Below, piece after piece: positions 1-5,451 of a DNA stretch of 5,451 bases. Position 1 is the stretch's first letter; every line of letters starts with the position of its first letter. The DNA is taken from assembly GCA_902463905.1 (NCBI GenBank), contig CABQHF010000144.1, positions 1 through 5,451 on the forward strand. The letters are read 5' to 3'. Made by a program: the position numbers and the translations under genes. The stretch is from an uncultured Faecalibacterium sp. (GTDB lineage: Bacteria > Bacillota > Clostridia > Oscillospirales > Ruminococcaceae). The notes beneath the pieces are model-generated. The model saw nothing but the letters and a program-made list of their open reading frames with translations. It did not search any database and was not told the origin of the DNA.

Positions 1-416
1 TCCGTCAGCACGATGGGGCTGGTGGTGTAGGTGAGCAGGCTGGTGCCCGCGATCAGTGCCATGACACGCACGGCCATGAGCACCGCGTAGCGCACGCCCT
101 CGGCGTAAATGGTCAGAAAGCCCAGCTTTACCAGCGGGTCGCCCTCGCCCGACACAAAGAACAGGTTGAGCACCGCCGTGAACACCACGATGGGCAGAAT
201 GGGCTTCAGGCTCTTGAGGATCATCTTGAAGGGGATCTGCGCCACCTTGTACATCAGCGCAAGGAACAGGATGGAAAGGGTCAGCCCCAGCGGGTTGGAT
301 GCCGCAAACAGCAGCACGATGTAAACGATGGTCAGCACCAGCTTCATGCGCGGGTCGAACCGGTGCACAAGGCTCGTGCCCGGGAAGTGCTGGCCGATGG
401 TGATATCTCTCAGCAT
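1..416 (-). CDS. ecfT: ECF transporter transmembrane coupling protein EcfT (partial, 3' end outside window)
   Basis: EcfT is the membrane scaffold of energy-coupling-factor importers. It links the EcfA1/EcfA2 ATPase pair to interchangeable vitamin-binding S components. I translated the minus strand from the ATG at 414-416, which gives 138 residues with no stop before the left edge. The N-terminus begins MLRDITIGQHFPG, followed by a HRFDPRMKL segment at residues 18-26; this is the characteristic EcfT opening. Hydrophobic stretches at about 26-40, 43-55, 73-88 and 109-128 fit membrane helices. Family members are about 260-270 residues, so roughly half is visible, and the C-terminal cytoplasmic coupling helices with their Arg motifs, which contact the ATPases, are missing. 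The start overlaps the ecfA2 stop by 7 bp (ATGCTGA), implying translational coupling. The identification is strong from both the N-terminal motif and the context. Confidence 0.93.
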   Translation of the reverse strand, partial: MLRDITIGQHFPGTSLVHRFDPRMKLVLTIVYIVLLFAASNPLGLTLSILFLALMYKVAQIPFKMILKSLKPILPIVVFTAVLNLFFVSGEGDPLVKLGFLTIYAEGVRYAVLMAVRVMALIAGTSLLTYTTSPIVLT

Positions 417-1330
417 TTGTCAGCGCCCCCTTCCTGCTTGTCTGCGCGGGGCAGCACAAGGCTCTCGCCAGCATCCCGGCGGCGCTTGGCCTCCAGGATC
501 ATCTTGACCGCATAGGGGATGGTGTACACATCAGCAGGCACATCCACGCCCATTTCCCGCAGCTTGAGGAAGATCTTGGTCACCTGCGGCACGCTCAGGC
601 CCAGCCCCAGCAGCTCCGGAGCCCGGGCAAAGACCTTTTCCACCGTGTCGTACATGGCGATCTTTTTGTTGCTCATCACCAGCACGCGATTGGCGTACTT
701 GGCAATGTCCTCCATGCTGTGGGACACCAGCAGCACGGTGGTGCCGGTCTTTTTGTGGTACTCCTTTACCTCCGACAGGATGTCGTCCCGGCCCTCCGGG
801 TCCAGACCGGCGGCGGGCTCGTCCAGCACCAGGATGCGGGGCCGCATGGCCATGACGCCTGCCACCGCCACCCGGCGCTTCTGGCCGCCGGACAACTCAA
901 AGGGGCTGCGCTCCAGCAATGCCGGGTCCAGACCCACAAAGTCTGCGGCCTCGTGCACGCGGCGGTCGATCTCCGCCTCGTCCAGACCCATGTTCTTCGG
1001 GCCAAAGGCGATGTCCTTATAGCAGGTCTCCTCAAACAGCTGGTATTCCGGGTACTGGAATACCAGACCGGTGAGGAAGCGGAAGTCCCGGATCTTTTCC
1101 GGGTCGGCCCACAGGTCGTGGCCGTCGATGTAGATCTTACCGCTGGTGGGCTTGTTCAGGCCGTTCATGTGGGTGATGAGAGTGCTCTTGCCGGAGCCGG
1201 TAGCCCCGATGATGCCCACAAAGTCGCCCTCTTCCACGGCAAAGCTCACGTCATCCAGCGCGGTAACCGCATTGGGCATGCCGGGGTTGTAGACGTAGCT
1301 CAGATGTTCTACTTTGATGATATCTGCCAT
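410..1330 (-). CDS. ecfA2: ECF transporter ATP-binding protein EcfA2
   Basis: This is the second ATPase of the ECF vitamin/micronutrient importer. It pairs with EcfA1 at the cytoplasmic face and drives uptake through EcfT. The 306-residue protein shows the full ABC set: Walker A GATGSGKST (42-50), Q-loop Q92, signature LSGGQ (146-150), Walker B ILVLDEP (166-172) with catalytic E171, and switch His204. The Q-loop region FQYPEYQLFEET followed by KDIAFGPKN is the pattern that separates EcfA2 from EcfA1 (whose form is FQNPDNQ). The start ATG at 1328-1330 is preceded by an AAAGGGGG ribosome site 9 nt upstream, and the gap from the ecfA1 stop is 15 bp. The last ~20 residues are a charged tail that also carries the ecfT ribosome site. 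The protein is slightly longer than the usual ~285-290 residues. No S component is nearby, which fits a shared Group II module. Confidence 0.95.
   Translation of the reverse strand: MADIIKVEHLSYVYNPGMPNAVTALDDVSFAVEEGDFVGIIGATGSGKSTLITHMNGLNKPTSGKIYIDGHDLWADPEKIRDFRFLTGLVFQYPEYQLFEETCYKDIAFGPKNMGLDEAEIDRRVHEAADFVGLDPALLERSPFELSGGQKRRVAVAGVMAMRPRILVLDEPAAGLDPEGRDDILSEVKEYHKKTGTTVLLVSHSMEDIAKYANRVLVMSNKKIAMYDTVEKVFARAPELLGLGLSVPQVTKIFLKLREMGVDVPADVYTIPYAVKMILEAKRRRDAGESLVLPRADKQEGGADKC
426..434 (-). promoter_or_regulatory. Ribosome binding site of ecfT, inside ecfA2
   Basis: On the minus strand a GGAAGGGGG purine run lies within the last codons of ecfA2 and ends 9 nt before the ATG at 414-416. 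It supports that ATG as the ecfT start and the 7-bp overlap with ecfA2. The function is inferred from position and composition. Confidence 0.6.
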
Positions 1331-1345
1331 TTCGTCTGTCCCCCT

Positions 1346-2185
1346 TTACTGCAGCAGCTCATACAGCGCCTGTGCGCACTCGCCGGTGTCGATGATGCCC
1401 TCCGGCATCGGGATGCCGGCCTTCACCAGCTCGTCCCGCAGCTCTGCGGCCTGCGGCACATCCAGATGCAGCGCGCGCACCTTCTCGGTCTGGCTGAACA
1501 CCTCTTTCGGGGTGCCCTCCATCACCACATGGCCCTTGCTCATCACCAGCACACGGTCGGCCTGGGCGGCCTCTTCCATGTAGTGGGTGATGGACACCAC
1601 GGTGATGCCCATGTTCTTGTTCAGGTGGTGGATGGTCTGCATCACCTGCTCCCGGCCCCGGGGGTCCAGCATGGCGGTGGCTTCATCCAAAATCAGACAG
1701 TCCGGCCGCATGGCCACCACGCCTGCAATGGCAACGCGCTGCTTCTGGCCGCCGGACAGGTTGTGGGGTGCCCGCTCCCGGAACTCGTAGATGCCGGCCA
1801 TCTTCATGGACTCATCCACCCGGCGGCGCATCTCTTCCGGCGGCACACCCAGGTTCTCCAGCGCAAAGGCCACATCCTCTTCCACCACGGTGGCCACGAT
1901 CTGGTTGTCCGGGTTCTGGAACACCATGCCCACGGTCTGGCGGATGTCGTAGAGCTTGCTGTCGTCGCTGGTGTCCATGCCTTCCACATAGACCTTGCCG
2001 CTTTCCGGCAGCAAGATGGCGTTGAAGTGCTTGGCCAGCGTGGATTTGCCGCAGCCGTTGGCACCCAGCACGGCCACGAACTCGCCGCGCTTCACGCTTG
2101 TCGATACGCCGTCCAGCGCATAAACGGGCTGTTCACTGTCATAGCGGAACTTTAAGTTTTCTGCTGTTAAAATCGTTTCACTCAT
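1346..2185 (-). CDS. ecfA1: ECF transporter ATP-binding protein EcfA1
   Basis: This is the first ATPase of the ECF module and forms a heterodimer with EcfA2 to power vitamin import. The 279-residue protein has Walker A GANGCGKST (41-49), Q-loop FQNPDNQ (89-95, Q90), signature LSGGQ (143-147), Walker B CLILDEA (163-169) with catalytic E168, D-loop MLDP (172-175) and switch His201. FQNPDNQ, DVAFALENLGVP and DEATAMLDP are the EcfA1-type versions; EcfA2 has FQYPEYQ and DEPAAGLDP. The start is the ATG at 2183-2185. Its ribosome site is weak: only AAAGAG (2193-2198), 7 nt upstream, with no GGAGG. This is the first gene of the ECF block, following a 233-bp gap that holds a palindromic repeat and alternative hairpins, so it probably has its own promoter. 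I could not identify clear -35/-10 boxes. Confidence 0.95.
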   Translation of the reverse strand: MSETILTAENLKFRYDSEQPVYALDGVSTSVKRGEFVAVLGANGCGKSTLAKHFNAILLPESGKVYVEGMDTSDDSKLYDIRQTVGMVFQNPDNQIVATVVEEDVAFALENLGVPPEEMRRRVDESMKMAGIYEFRERAPHNLSGGQKQRVAIAGVVAMRPDCLILDEATAMLDPRGREQVMQTIHHLNKNMGITVVSITHYMEEAAQADRVLVMSKGHVVMEGTPKEVFSQTEKVRALHLDVPQAAELRDELVKAGIPMPEGIIDTGECAQALYELLQ

Positions 2186-2208
2186 TTGTTTTCTCTTTCT
2201 GGTGGTGC

Positions 2209-2233
2209 GCCCCTCCGAAAGGGGCTGTACCCC
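2209..2233 (-). promoter_or_regulatory. Two mutually exclusive hairpins in the ecfA1 leader
   Basis: On the minus strand GGGG (2230-2233) can pair with CCCC (2221-2224) across a 5-nt loop. Alternatively GCCCCT (2220-2225) can pair with AGGGGC (2209-2214) across a 5-nt loop. The CCCC block takes part in both stems, so only one can form at a time. The second stem sequesters a GGAGGGG run that would resemble a ribosome site, but it sits about 24 nt from the ecfA1 ATG, too far for ordinary initiation. Neither stem is followed by a U-tract. A regulatory role is inference from geometry alone; the pairings themselves are visible. Confidence 0.3.
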
Positions 2234-2265
2234 ATTCTGTTGAAATTGATCGCTTGTTTATTTTC

Positions 2266-2413
2266 AGCGGCCTCGCCCTCTCAGGTGCTGACGCACCAGC
2301 TCTCCCAAGGGGAGAGCCCTTGGCAAAACCGGAAAGCTGCCCTTCTCGCCAGAGGCTCTCCCTTTGGGAGAGCTGGCAGACCCGAAGGGTTTGACTGAGA
2401 GGGCGAGGTCGTT
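2266..2413. repeat. Nested palindromic repeat element (REP/MITE-like), about 148 bp
   Basis: The ends carry a perfect 14-bp inverted repeat, CCTCGCCCTCTCAG (2271-2284) and its complement (2395-2408). It can be extended outward to 2266/2413 with two wobble-type positions. Inside, a 23-nt arm (2296-2318) is repeated inverted at 2354-2376 with one mismatch. Each arm is itself a hairpin with stem GCTCTCCC/GGGAGAGC and a 3-nt loop (2299-2317 and 2355-2373). Between the ends and these arms lie two further small hairpins of different sequence: GGTGC/GCACC at 2284-2297 and AGACCC/GGGTTT at 2378-2392. The element occupies most of the gap between the methyltransferase and ecfA1 and begins 5-10 bp beyond the methyltransferase stop. 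No convincing ORF lies inside. It resembles non-autonomous dispersed repeats I associate with Faecalibacterium-type genomes; copy number cannot be judged from one window. Confidence 0.8.
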
Positions 2414-2418
2414 TTCTC

Positions 2419-3294
2419 TTATTCTTCCCAGATGGCCGTGGCACCGCAGGGCACCACGCCGCCGGTGGCGGACACCGGCAGACCGATCTCGTCGCAGCTG
2501 GTCTTGCCGCCAAAGCGGGGCACCAGGGTGGTCTTGAGCATATATTCCATGACCGCCGGAGACAGGCCGGTGGTGTAGCTGTTGACCGCAAAGAAGAGGG
2601 GCTTGTCGCTCAGCACCTCTTCGCACTGGCTGATGAGGTCGTAGATGCAGTCCTCCAGCTTCCAGATCTCGCCGCCGGGGCCGCGGCCGTAGCTGGGCGG
2701 GTCCATGATGATGCCGTCATAGGTGTTGCCGCGGCGCTTTTCCCGCGCCACGAACTTGGCACAGTCGTCCACCAGCCAACGGATGGGCCGGTCGGCCATG
2801 CCGCTGGCCACAGCGTTGTCCTTGCCCCAGGCCACGATGCCCTTGGAGGCGTCCACATGGCAGACGGTGGCCCCGGCAGCGGCACAGGCCAGCGTGGCAC
2901 CGCCGGTGTAGCCGAACAGGTTCAGCACCTTCACCGGGCGACCGGCGGCGCGGATCTTCTGCTGGTACCAGGCCCAGTTGACGGCCTGCTCCGGGAACAC
3001 GCCGGTGTGCTTGAAGCCGGTGGGGCTGACGATGAGGGTGAGCTTATCCTCGCCCTCACCGCAGCTGATCTTCCACCTTTCGGGCAGGCGGCGCTTGTAC
3101 TCCCACTCGCCGCCGCCCTGATTGGAGCGGTGGTATACGGCATCCGCCTTGGCCCACAGCGGGCTTTGCTTCGGTGTTTTCCACACCACCTGCGGGTCCG
3201 GCCGGATGAGGATCGTCTCACCCCAGCGCTCCAGACGGTTGCCGTCGGTGGCATCCAGCAGTTCGTAGTCTTTCCAGGTATCTGCAGGGCGCAT
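2419..3294 (-). CDS. Class I SAM-dependent methyltransferase, RlmI/RlmK-like (COG1092-type), substrate unknown
   Basis: A 291-residue protein likely to transfer a methyl group from S-adenosylmethionine to rRNA or another nucleic acid. The SAM-binding motif I is VLNLFGYTGGATLACAAAGA (123-142), followed by acidic D148 of the next strand. A second acidic motif is VDDCAKF (175-181), and motif IV is IIMDPPSYG (195-203). Upstream, TGFKHTGVFPEQ (92-103) corresponds to the family's conserved strand before the SAM fold, and the C-terminal EIGLPVSATGGVVPCGA (269-285) is also family-typical. It is shorter than RlmI (~395 residues) because the N-terminal PUA domain is absent. The position where m5C enzymes of the RlmI type carry a catalytic Cys (after strand 5) reads FFAVNSYTTG (234-243), with no Cys, so m5C chemistry is doubtful. 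The ATG at 3292-3294 has an AAAGGAG site 6 nt upstream that abuts the glmM stop; the 12-bp gap suggests coupled translation. The gene is followed directly by the palindromic repeat. Confidence 0.85.
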   Translation of the reverse strand: MRPADTWKDYELLDATDGNRLERWGETILIRPDPQVVWKTPKQSPLWAKADAVYHRSNQGGGEWEYKRRLPERWKISCGEGEDKLTLIVSPTGFKHTGVFPEQAVNWAWYQQKIRAAGRPVKVLNLFGYTGGATLACAAAGATVCHVDASKGIVAWGKDNAVASGMADRPIRWLVDDCAKFVAREKRRGNTYDGIIMDPPSYGRGPGGEIWKLEDCIYDLISQCEEVLSDKPLFFAVNSYTTGLSPAVMEYMLKTTLVPRFGGKTSCDEIGLPVSATGGVVPCGATAIWEE

Positions 3295-3306
3295 AGCGTT
3301 CTCCTT

Positions 3307-4662
3307 TTACTGCTTCAGAATTCGTTTGTTGATTTTTTCCACGATGCGGTCGGCGCAGCGATGGATGGCCTCCAGATCCTGGCCCTCCACCATCACGCGG
3401 AGCTTGGGCTCGGTGCCGGACACGCGCACCAGCACGCGGCCCATGCCCATCAGCTTCTGCTGCTCGTTCTCAATGAAACCGGCCAGCACTTCGTCCTCTT
3501 TGTAGGCTTTTTTCTGGGCGGCGTTGGCGGTCACATTCACCAGCACCTGCGGGTACTGGGCGTAGATGCCGTTCAGCTCGCTCATCTTCTTGCCGCTCTC
3601 GGCCAGCAGCTTGAGCAGCTTGCCGGCGGTCAGCTCTCCGTCACCGGTGGTGGCATGGTGCAGCAGGATCACATGGCCGCTCTGCTCACCGCCGATGGCG
3701 TAGCCGTTCTCGCGCATGTTCTCCAGCACATAGCGGTCGCCCACAGCGGTCTTTTCGGTGTGGATGCCCTGGCTCTCCATGTACTTGATGAAGCCCAGGT
3801 TGGACATCACGGTCACAACGGCCGTGTCGCCGTCCAGACGGTCCTTCTCCTTCATGGTCATGGCCAGCAGGGCAATGATCTTGTCGCCGTCCATCTCGCG
3901 GCCCTTCTCGTCGCAGGCAAGGCAGCGGTCGGCATCGCCGTCAAAGGCGATGCCGCAGTCAAAACCGCCGGCCACCACGGCCTTTTCCAGATTGTCCAGA
4001 TGCGTGCTGCCCACACCCTTGTTGATGTTCTCGCCGTCCGGGCTGATGCCCAGGAAGGTGCACTTGGCGCCCAGCCGGGGGAACAGCTTCTGTGCCACCA
4101 CGGCGGAAGCGCCGTTGGCGCAGTCGATGCAGACGTTCAGGCCGGACAGGTCGCCGTGGATGGACTCGTACAGGTGGTCCACATAGTCCTGCAGGCCGTC
4201 ATCGCGGCGGTACACACGGCCCACATCGTCGCCGGTCATCAGCTGGATGCCCGCACAGTCGTTGTCGATGTAAGTCTCGATCTGGTTTTCCACCTCATCC
4301 GGCAGCTTGTAGCCGCTGCCCGCAAAGATCTTGATGCCGTTGAACTCCATCGGGTTGTGGGAGGCCGAAATGACCACACCGGCGTCTGCGTTGTACTTGC
4401 GCACCAGATAGGCCACGGCGGGGGTGGGCAGCACGCCCAGACTCTCCACGTCCGCACCCACGCTGCACAGACCGGCGGTCAGGGCAGCTTCCAGCATGTC
4501 GCCGGACTGGCGGGTGTCCTTGCCGATCAGGATGCGGGGGCGGTGGCCGGTGCTGCCGGTGAGCACCGCTGCCGCGCCGCGGCCGATCTTCATTGCCAGT
4601 TCACAGGTCAGGTCTGCACCGGCCACGCCGCGCACACCGTCGGTCCCAAAATACTTACCCAT
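3307..4662 (-). CDS. glmM: Phosphoglucosamine mutase GlmM
   Basis: GlmM interconverts glucosamine-6-phosphate and glucosamine-1-phosphate. This is the cytoplasmic step that commits hexosamine to UDP-GlcNAc for peptidoglycan and other wall polymers. The 451-residue protein is full length for the family. It starts with the diagnostic MGKYFGTDGVRG. The phosphorylated active-site serine is S101 in SASHNP (99-104), the Mg-binding loop is DGDADR (241-246), the sugar-recognition loop is GEQSGH (325-330), and the phosphate-binding loop is RVSGTEPKLR (413-422). GEQSGH with this N-terminus separates GlmM from phosphoglucomutase/phosphomannomutase relatives. The ATG at 4660-4662 has a GTGAGGT ribosome site (GAGG 4670-4673) 7 nt upstream. 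The stop TAA at 3307-3309 is 12 bp before the methyltransferase start, so the two are probably co-transcribed. All key residues are present and nothing appears broken. No glmS-type riboswitch is visible in the 121-bp leader. Confidence 0.97.
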   Translation of the reverse strand: MGKYFGTDGVRGVAGADLTCELAMKIGRGAAAVLTGSTGHRPRILIGKDTRQSGDMLEAALTAGLCSVGADVESLGVLPTPAVAYLVRKYNADAGVVISASHNPMEFNGIKIFAGSGYKLPDEVENQIETYIDNDCAGIQLMTGDDVGRVYRRDDGLQDYVDHLYESIHGDLSGLNVCIDCANGASAVVAQKLFPRLGAKCTFLGISPDGENINKGVGSTHLDNLEKAVVAGGFDCGIAFDGDADRCLACDEKGREMDGDKIIALLAMTMKEKDRLDGDTAVVTVMSNLGFIKYMESQGIHTEKTAVGDRYVLENMRENGYAIGGEQSGHVILLHHATTGDGELTAGKLLKLLAESGKKMSELNGIYAQYPQVLVNVTANAAQKKAYKEDEVLAGFIENEQQKLMGMGRVLVRVSGTEPKLRVMVEGQDLEAIHRCADRIVEKINKRILKQ

Positions 4663-4749
4663 AAAAATACCTCACTTTCGATAAAAGCAATCCCCTTCAG
4701 GCAGCGCCCCTCAGCATTGCCTGCCCCTCCGGGGAACTTATCACAGCAC

Positions 4750-4769
4750 GGTGCCCGGAGCCGGGCACC
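4750..4769 (-). terminator. GC-rich stem-loop after ruvB, possible terminator or mRNA-end hairpin
   Basis: The 20-nt stretch is a near-perfect palindrome: GGTGCCCG (4750-4757) and CGGGCACC (4762-4769) form an 8-bp stem with a 4-nt loop, beginning 14 nt after the ruvB stop. On neither strand is it followed by a run of T, so it is not a canonical intrinsic terminator. It could attenuate read-through into glmM or protect the ruvB mRNA end. The structure is clear; the role is inferred. Confidence 0.4.
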
Positions 4770-4783
4770 TGCGTATGGTTGGA

Positions 4784-5451
4784 TCAGAACAGGCTCTGCT
4801 GGCCGTTGTCCTCCGGTGCCCCGGACTCCGGGGCTTTCATGCCCAGATGCTCGTAGGCCAGGCGGGTCACGCACCGGCCCCGGGGCGTCCGGGTCAGAAA
4901 GCCCATCTGCATCAGATACGGCTCACACAGGTCCTCCAGCGTCACGGCTTCTTCGCCCAGAGCCGCCGCCAGCGTCTCCAGACCCACCGGGCCGCCGTTG
5001 TACATCTCGATGATGGCACGCAGCACGCTGCGGTCCAGCTCATCCAGACCCAAAGCGTCCACGTCCATGCGCTTGAGACCCATCAGAGCCACATCCCGGT
5101 CAATGACGCCGTCCCCCAGCACCGTGGCAAAGTCACGGATGCGCTTCAAAAAGCGGTTGGCCACACGGGGCGTGCCCCGGCTGCACTTGGCCAGCTCGTA
5201 GGCACCCTCCGGCGTGATGGGCTGGTCCAGGATGCCCGCCGACCGCATGATGATGCGGGCCAGCTCGTCCGGGCCGTACAGCTCCAGCTTGAGCAGCACG
5301 CCGAAGCGGTCTCGCAGCGGGCCGGTGATCTGGCCCGCGCGGGTGGTAGCACCCACCAGCGTGAAGCGCGGCAGATTGATGCGGATGCTCTGGGCACTGG
5401 GGCCCTTGCCGATCATGATATCCAGCGCGTAGTCCTCCAGCGCCGGGTACA
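4784..5451 (-). CDS. ruvB: Holliday junction branch migration ATPase RuvB (partial, 5' end outside window)
   Basis: RuvB is the AAA+ hexameric motor that, with RuvA, drives Holliday-junction branch migration in recombination and repair. The frame is open to the right edge and gives 221 C-terminal residues of an expected ~335-340, so the start and the Walker A and B motifs are off-window. The visible part begins YPALEDYALDIMIGKGPSAQ. It then shows sensor 1 GATTRAG (visible residues 33-39), the arginine finger in GPLRDRFG (43-50, R46), sensor 2 in RGTPRVANR (91-99, R95), and the C-terminal winged-helix DNA-binding domain with GGPVGLETLA (152-161) and EPYLMQMGFLTRTPRGR (176-192). The stop TGA is at 4784-4786, after a short variable acidic/Gln tail. 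The partial codon at 5450-5451 fits the usual Leu before YPA. The next gene, glmM, lies 121 bp downstream beyond a stem-loop, so it may or may not share the transcript. Confidence 0.97.
   Translation of the reverse strand, partial: YPALEDYALDIMIGKGPSAQSIRINLPRFTLVGATTRAGQITGPLRDRFGVLLKLELYGPDELARIIMRSAGILDQPITPEGAYELAKCSRGTPRVANRFLKRIRDFATVLGDGVIDRDVALMGLKRMDVDALGLDELDRSVLRAIIEMYNGGPVGLETLAAALGEEAVTLEDLCEPYLMQMGFLTRTPRGRCVTRLAYEHLGMKAPESGAPEDNGQQSLF

Noticed and set aside
719..2155. A 478-codon open frame on the plus strand opposite ecfA2 and ecfA1
   Set aside because: The same codon-register effect applies: both ATPase genes share this frame and avoid TTA, CTA and TCA. The translation is His/Leu/Val-rich low-complexity sequence with no recognisable domain.
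2234..2265. AT-richer stretch upstream of ecfA1, considered as its promoter
   Set aside because: It is a plausible promoter location, but I could not find a -35/-10 pair with acceptable match and spacing, so no promoter is called.
2266..2413. CRISPR-like array, because the GCTCTCCC/GGGAGAGC hairpin occurs twice
   Set aside because: There are only two copies, they are inverted rather than direct, there is no regular spacer, and no cas genes are present.
2178..2591. Open frame running from the methyltransferase through the repeat into the ecfA1 leader
   Set aside because: It is out of frame with both real genes, Arg/Pro-rich, and arises because the GC-rich palindrome lacks stops in this frame. 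No ribosome site or domain supports it.
4698..4734. Small inverted repeats in the glmM leader (CAGGCA/TGCCTG and CCCC/GGGG), considered as a riboswitch or terminator
   Set aside because: The stems are only 4-6 bp, one with a 14-nt loop, with no U-tract and no recognisable riboswitch core. Such matches are expected by chance in GC-rich sequence.
2857..5013. A 718-codon open frame on the plus strand opposite the methyltransferase, glmM and part of ruvB
   Set aside because: Its codons are exact reverse complements of the methyltransferase and glmM codons, so an antisense stop appears only where the real gene uses TTA, CTA or TCA. These codons are rare in GC-rich genes. The product is a His/Gly/Val/Ala-rich composition with no domain, while the minus strand encodes complete, motif-rich proteins.

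Overview
All genes in this window lie on the minus strand, so transcription runs from the right edge to the left. The sequence is GC-rich (around 60% by eye), with strong G/C preference at third codon positions. A Group II energy-coupling-factor (ECF) vitamin transporter module, Firmicute-style RuvB and GlmM proteins, and a palindromic intergenic repeat with a CTCTCCC/GGGAGAG core together suggest a GC-rich gut Clostridia of the Oscillospiraceae/Ruminococcaceae type (Faecalibacterium, Gemmiger or Subdoligranulum relatives). That assignment rests on remembered family resemblance, not on a search.

Layout in transcription order: (1) the 3' two-thirds of ruvB (Holliday-junction branch-migration ATPase), open at the right edge; (2) a 121-bp gap with a strong GC stem-loop just after ruvB; (3) glmM (phosphoglucosamine mutase), complete; (4) 12 bp later, with its ribosome site abutting the glmM stop, a SAM-dependent methyltransferase of the RlmI/RlmK-like family; (5) a 233-bp gap mostly filled by a ~148-bp nested palindromic repeat, then a short leader with two mutually exclusive hairpins; (6) ecfA1, ecfA2 and ecfT, with gaps of 15 bp and then a 7-bp overlap. 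ecfT is cut by the left edge.

Functionally there are two blocks. ruvB, glmM and the methyltransferase are housekeeping genes for recombination/repair, UDP-GlcNAc (cell wall) supply and probable rRNA or other nucleic-acid modification. glmM and the methyltransferase look like one transcription unit. The ecfA1-ecfA2-ecfT block encodes the two ATPases and the transmembrane coupling protein that energise vitamin uptake. No substrate-binding S component is present, as expected for a shared Group II module whose S components are encoded elsewhere.

I found no convincing new system here. The points most worth a second look are the palindromic repeat, the methyltransferase that lacks the cysteine expected of an m5C enzyme, and the switch-like hairpins ahead of ecfA1.
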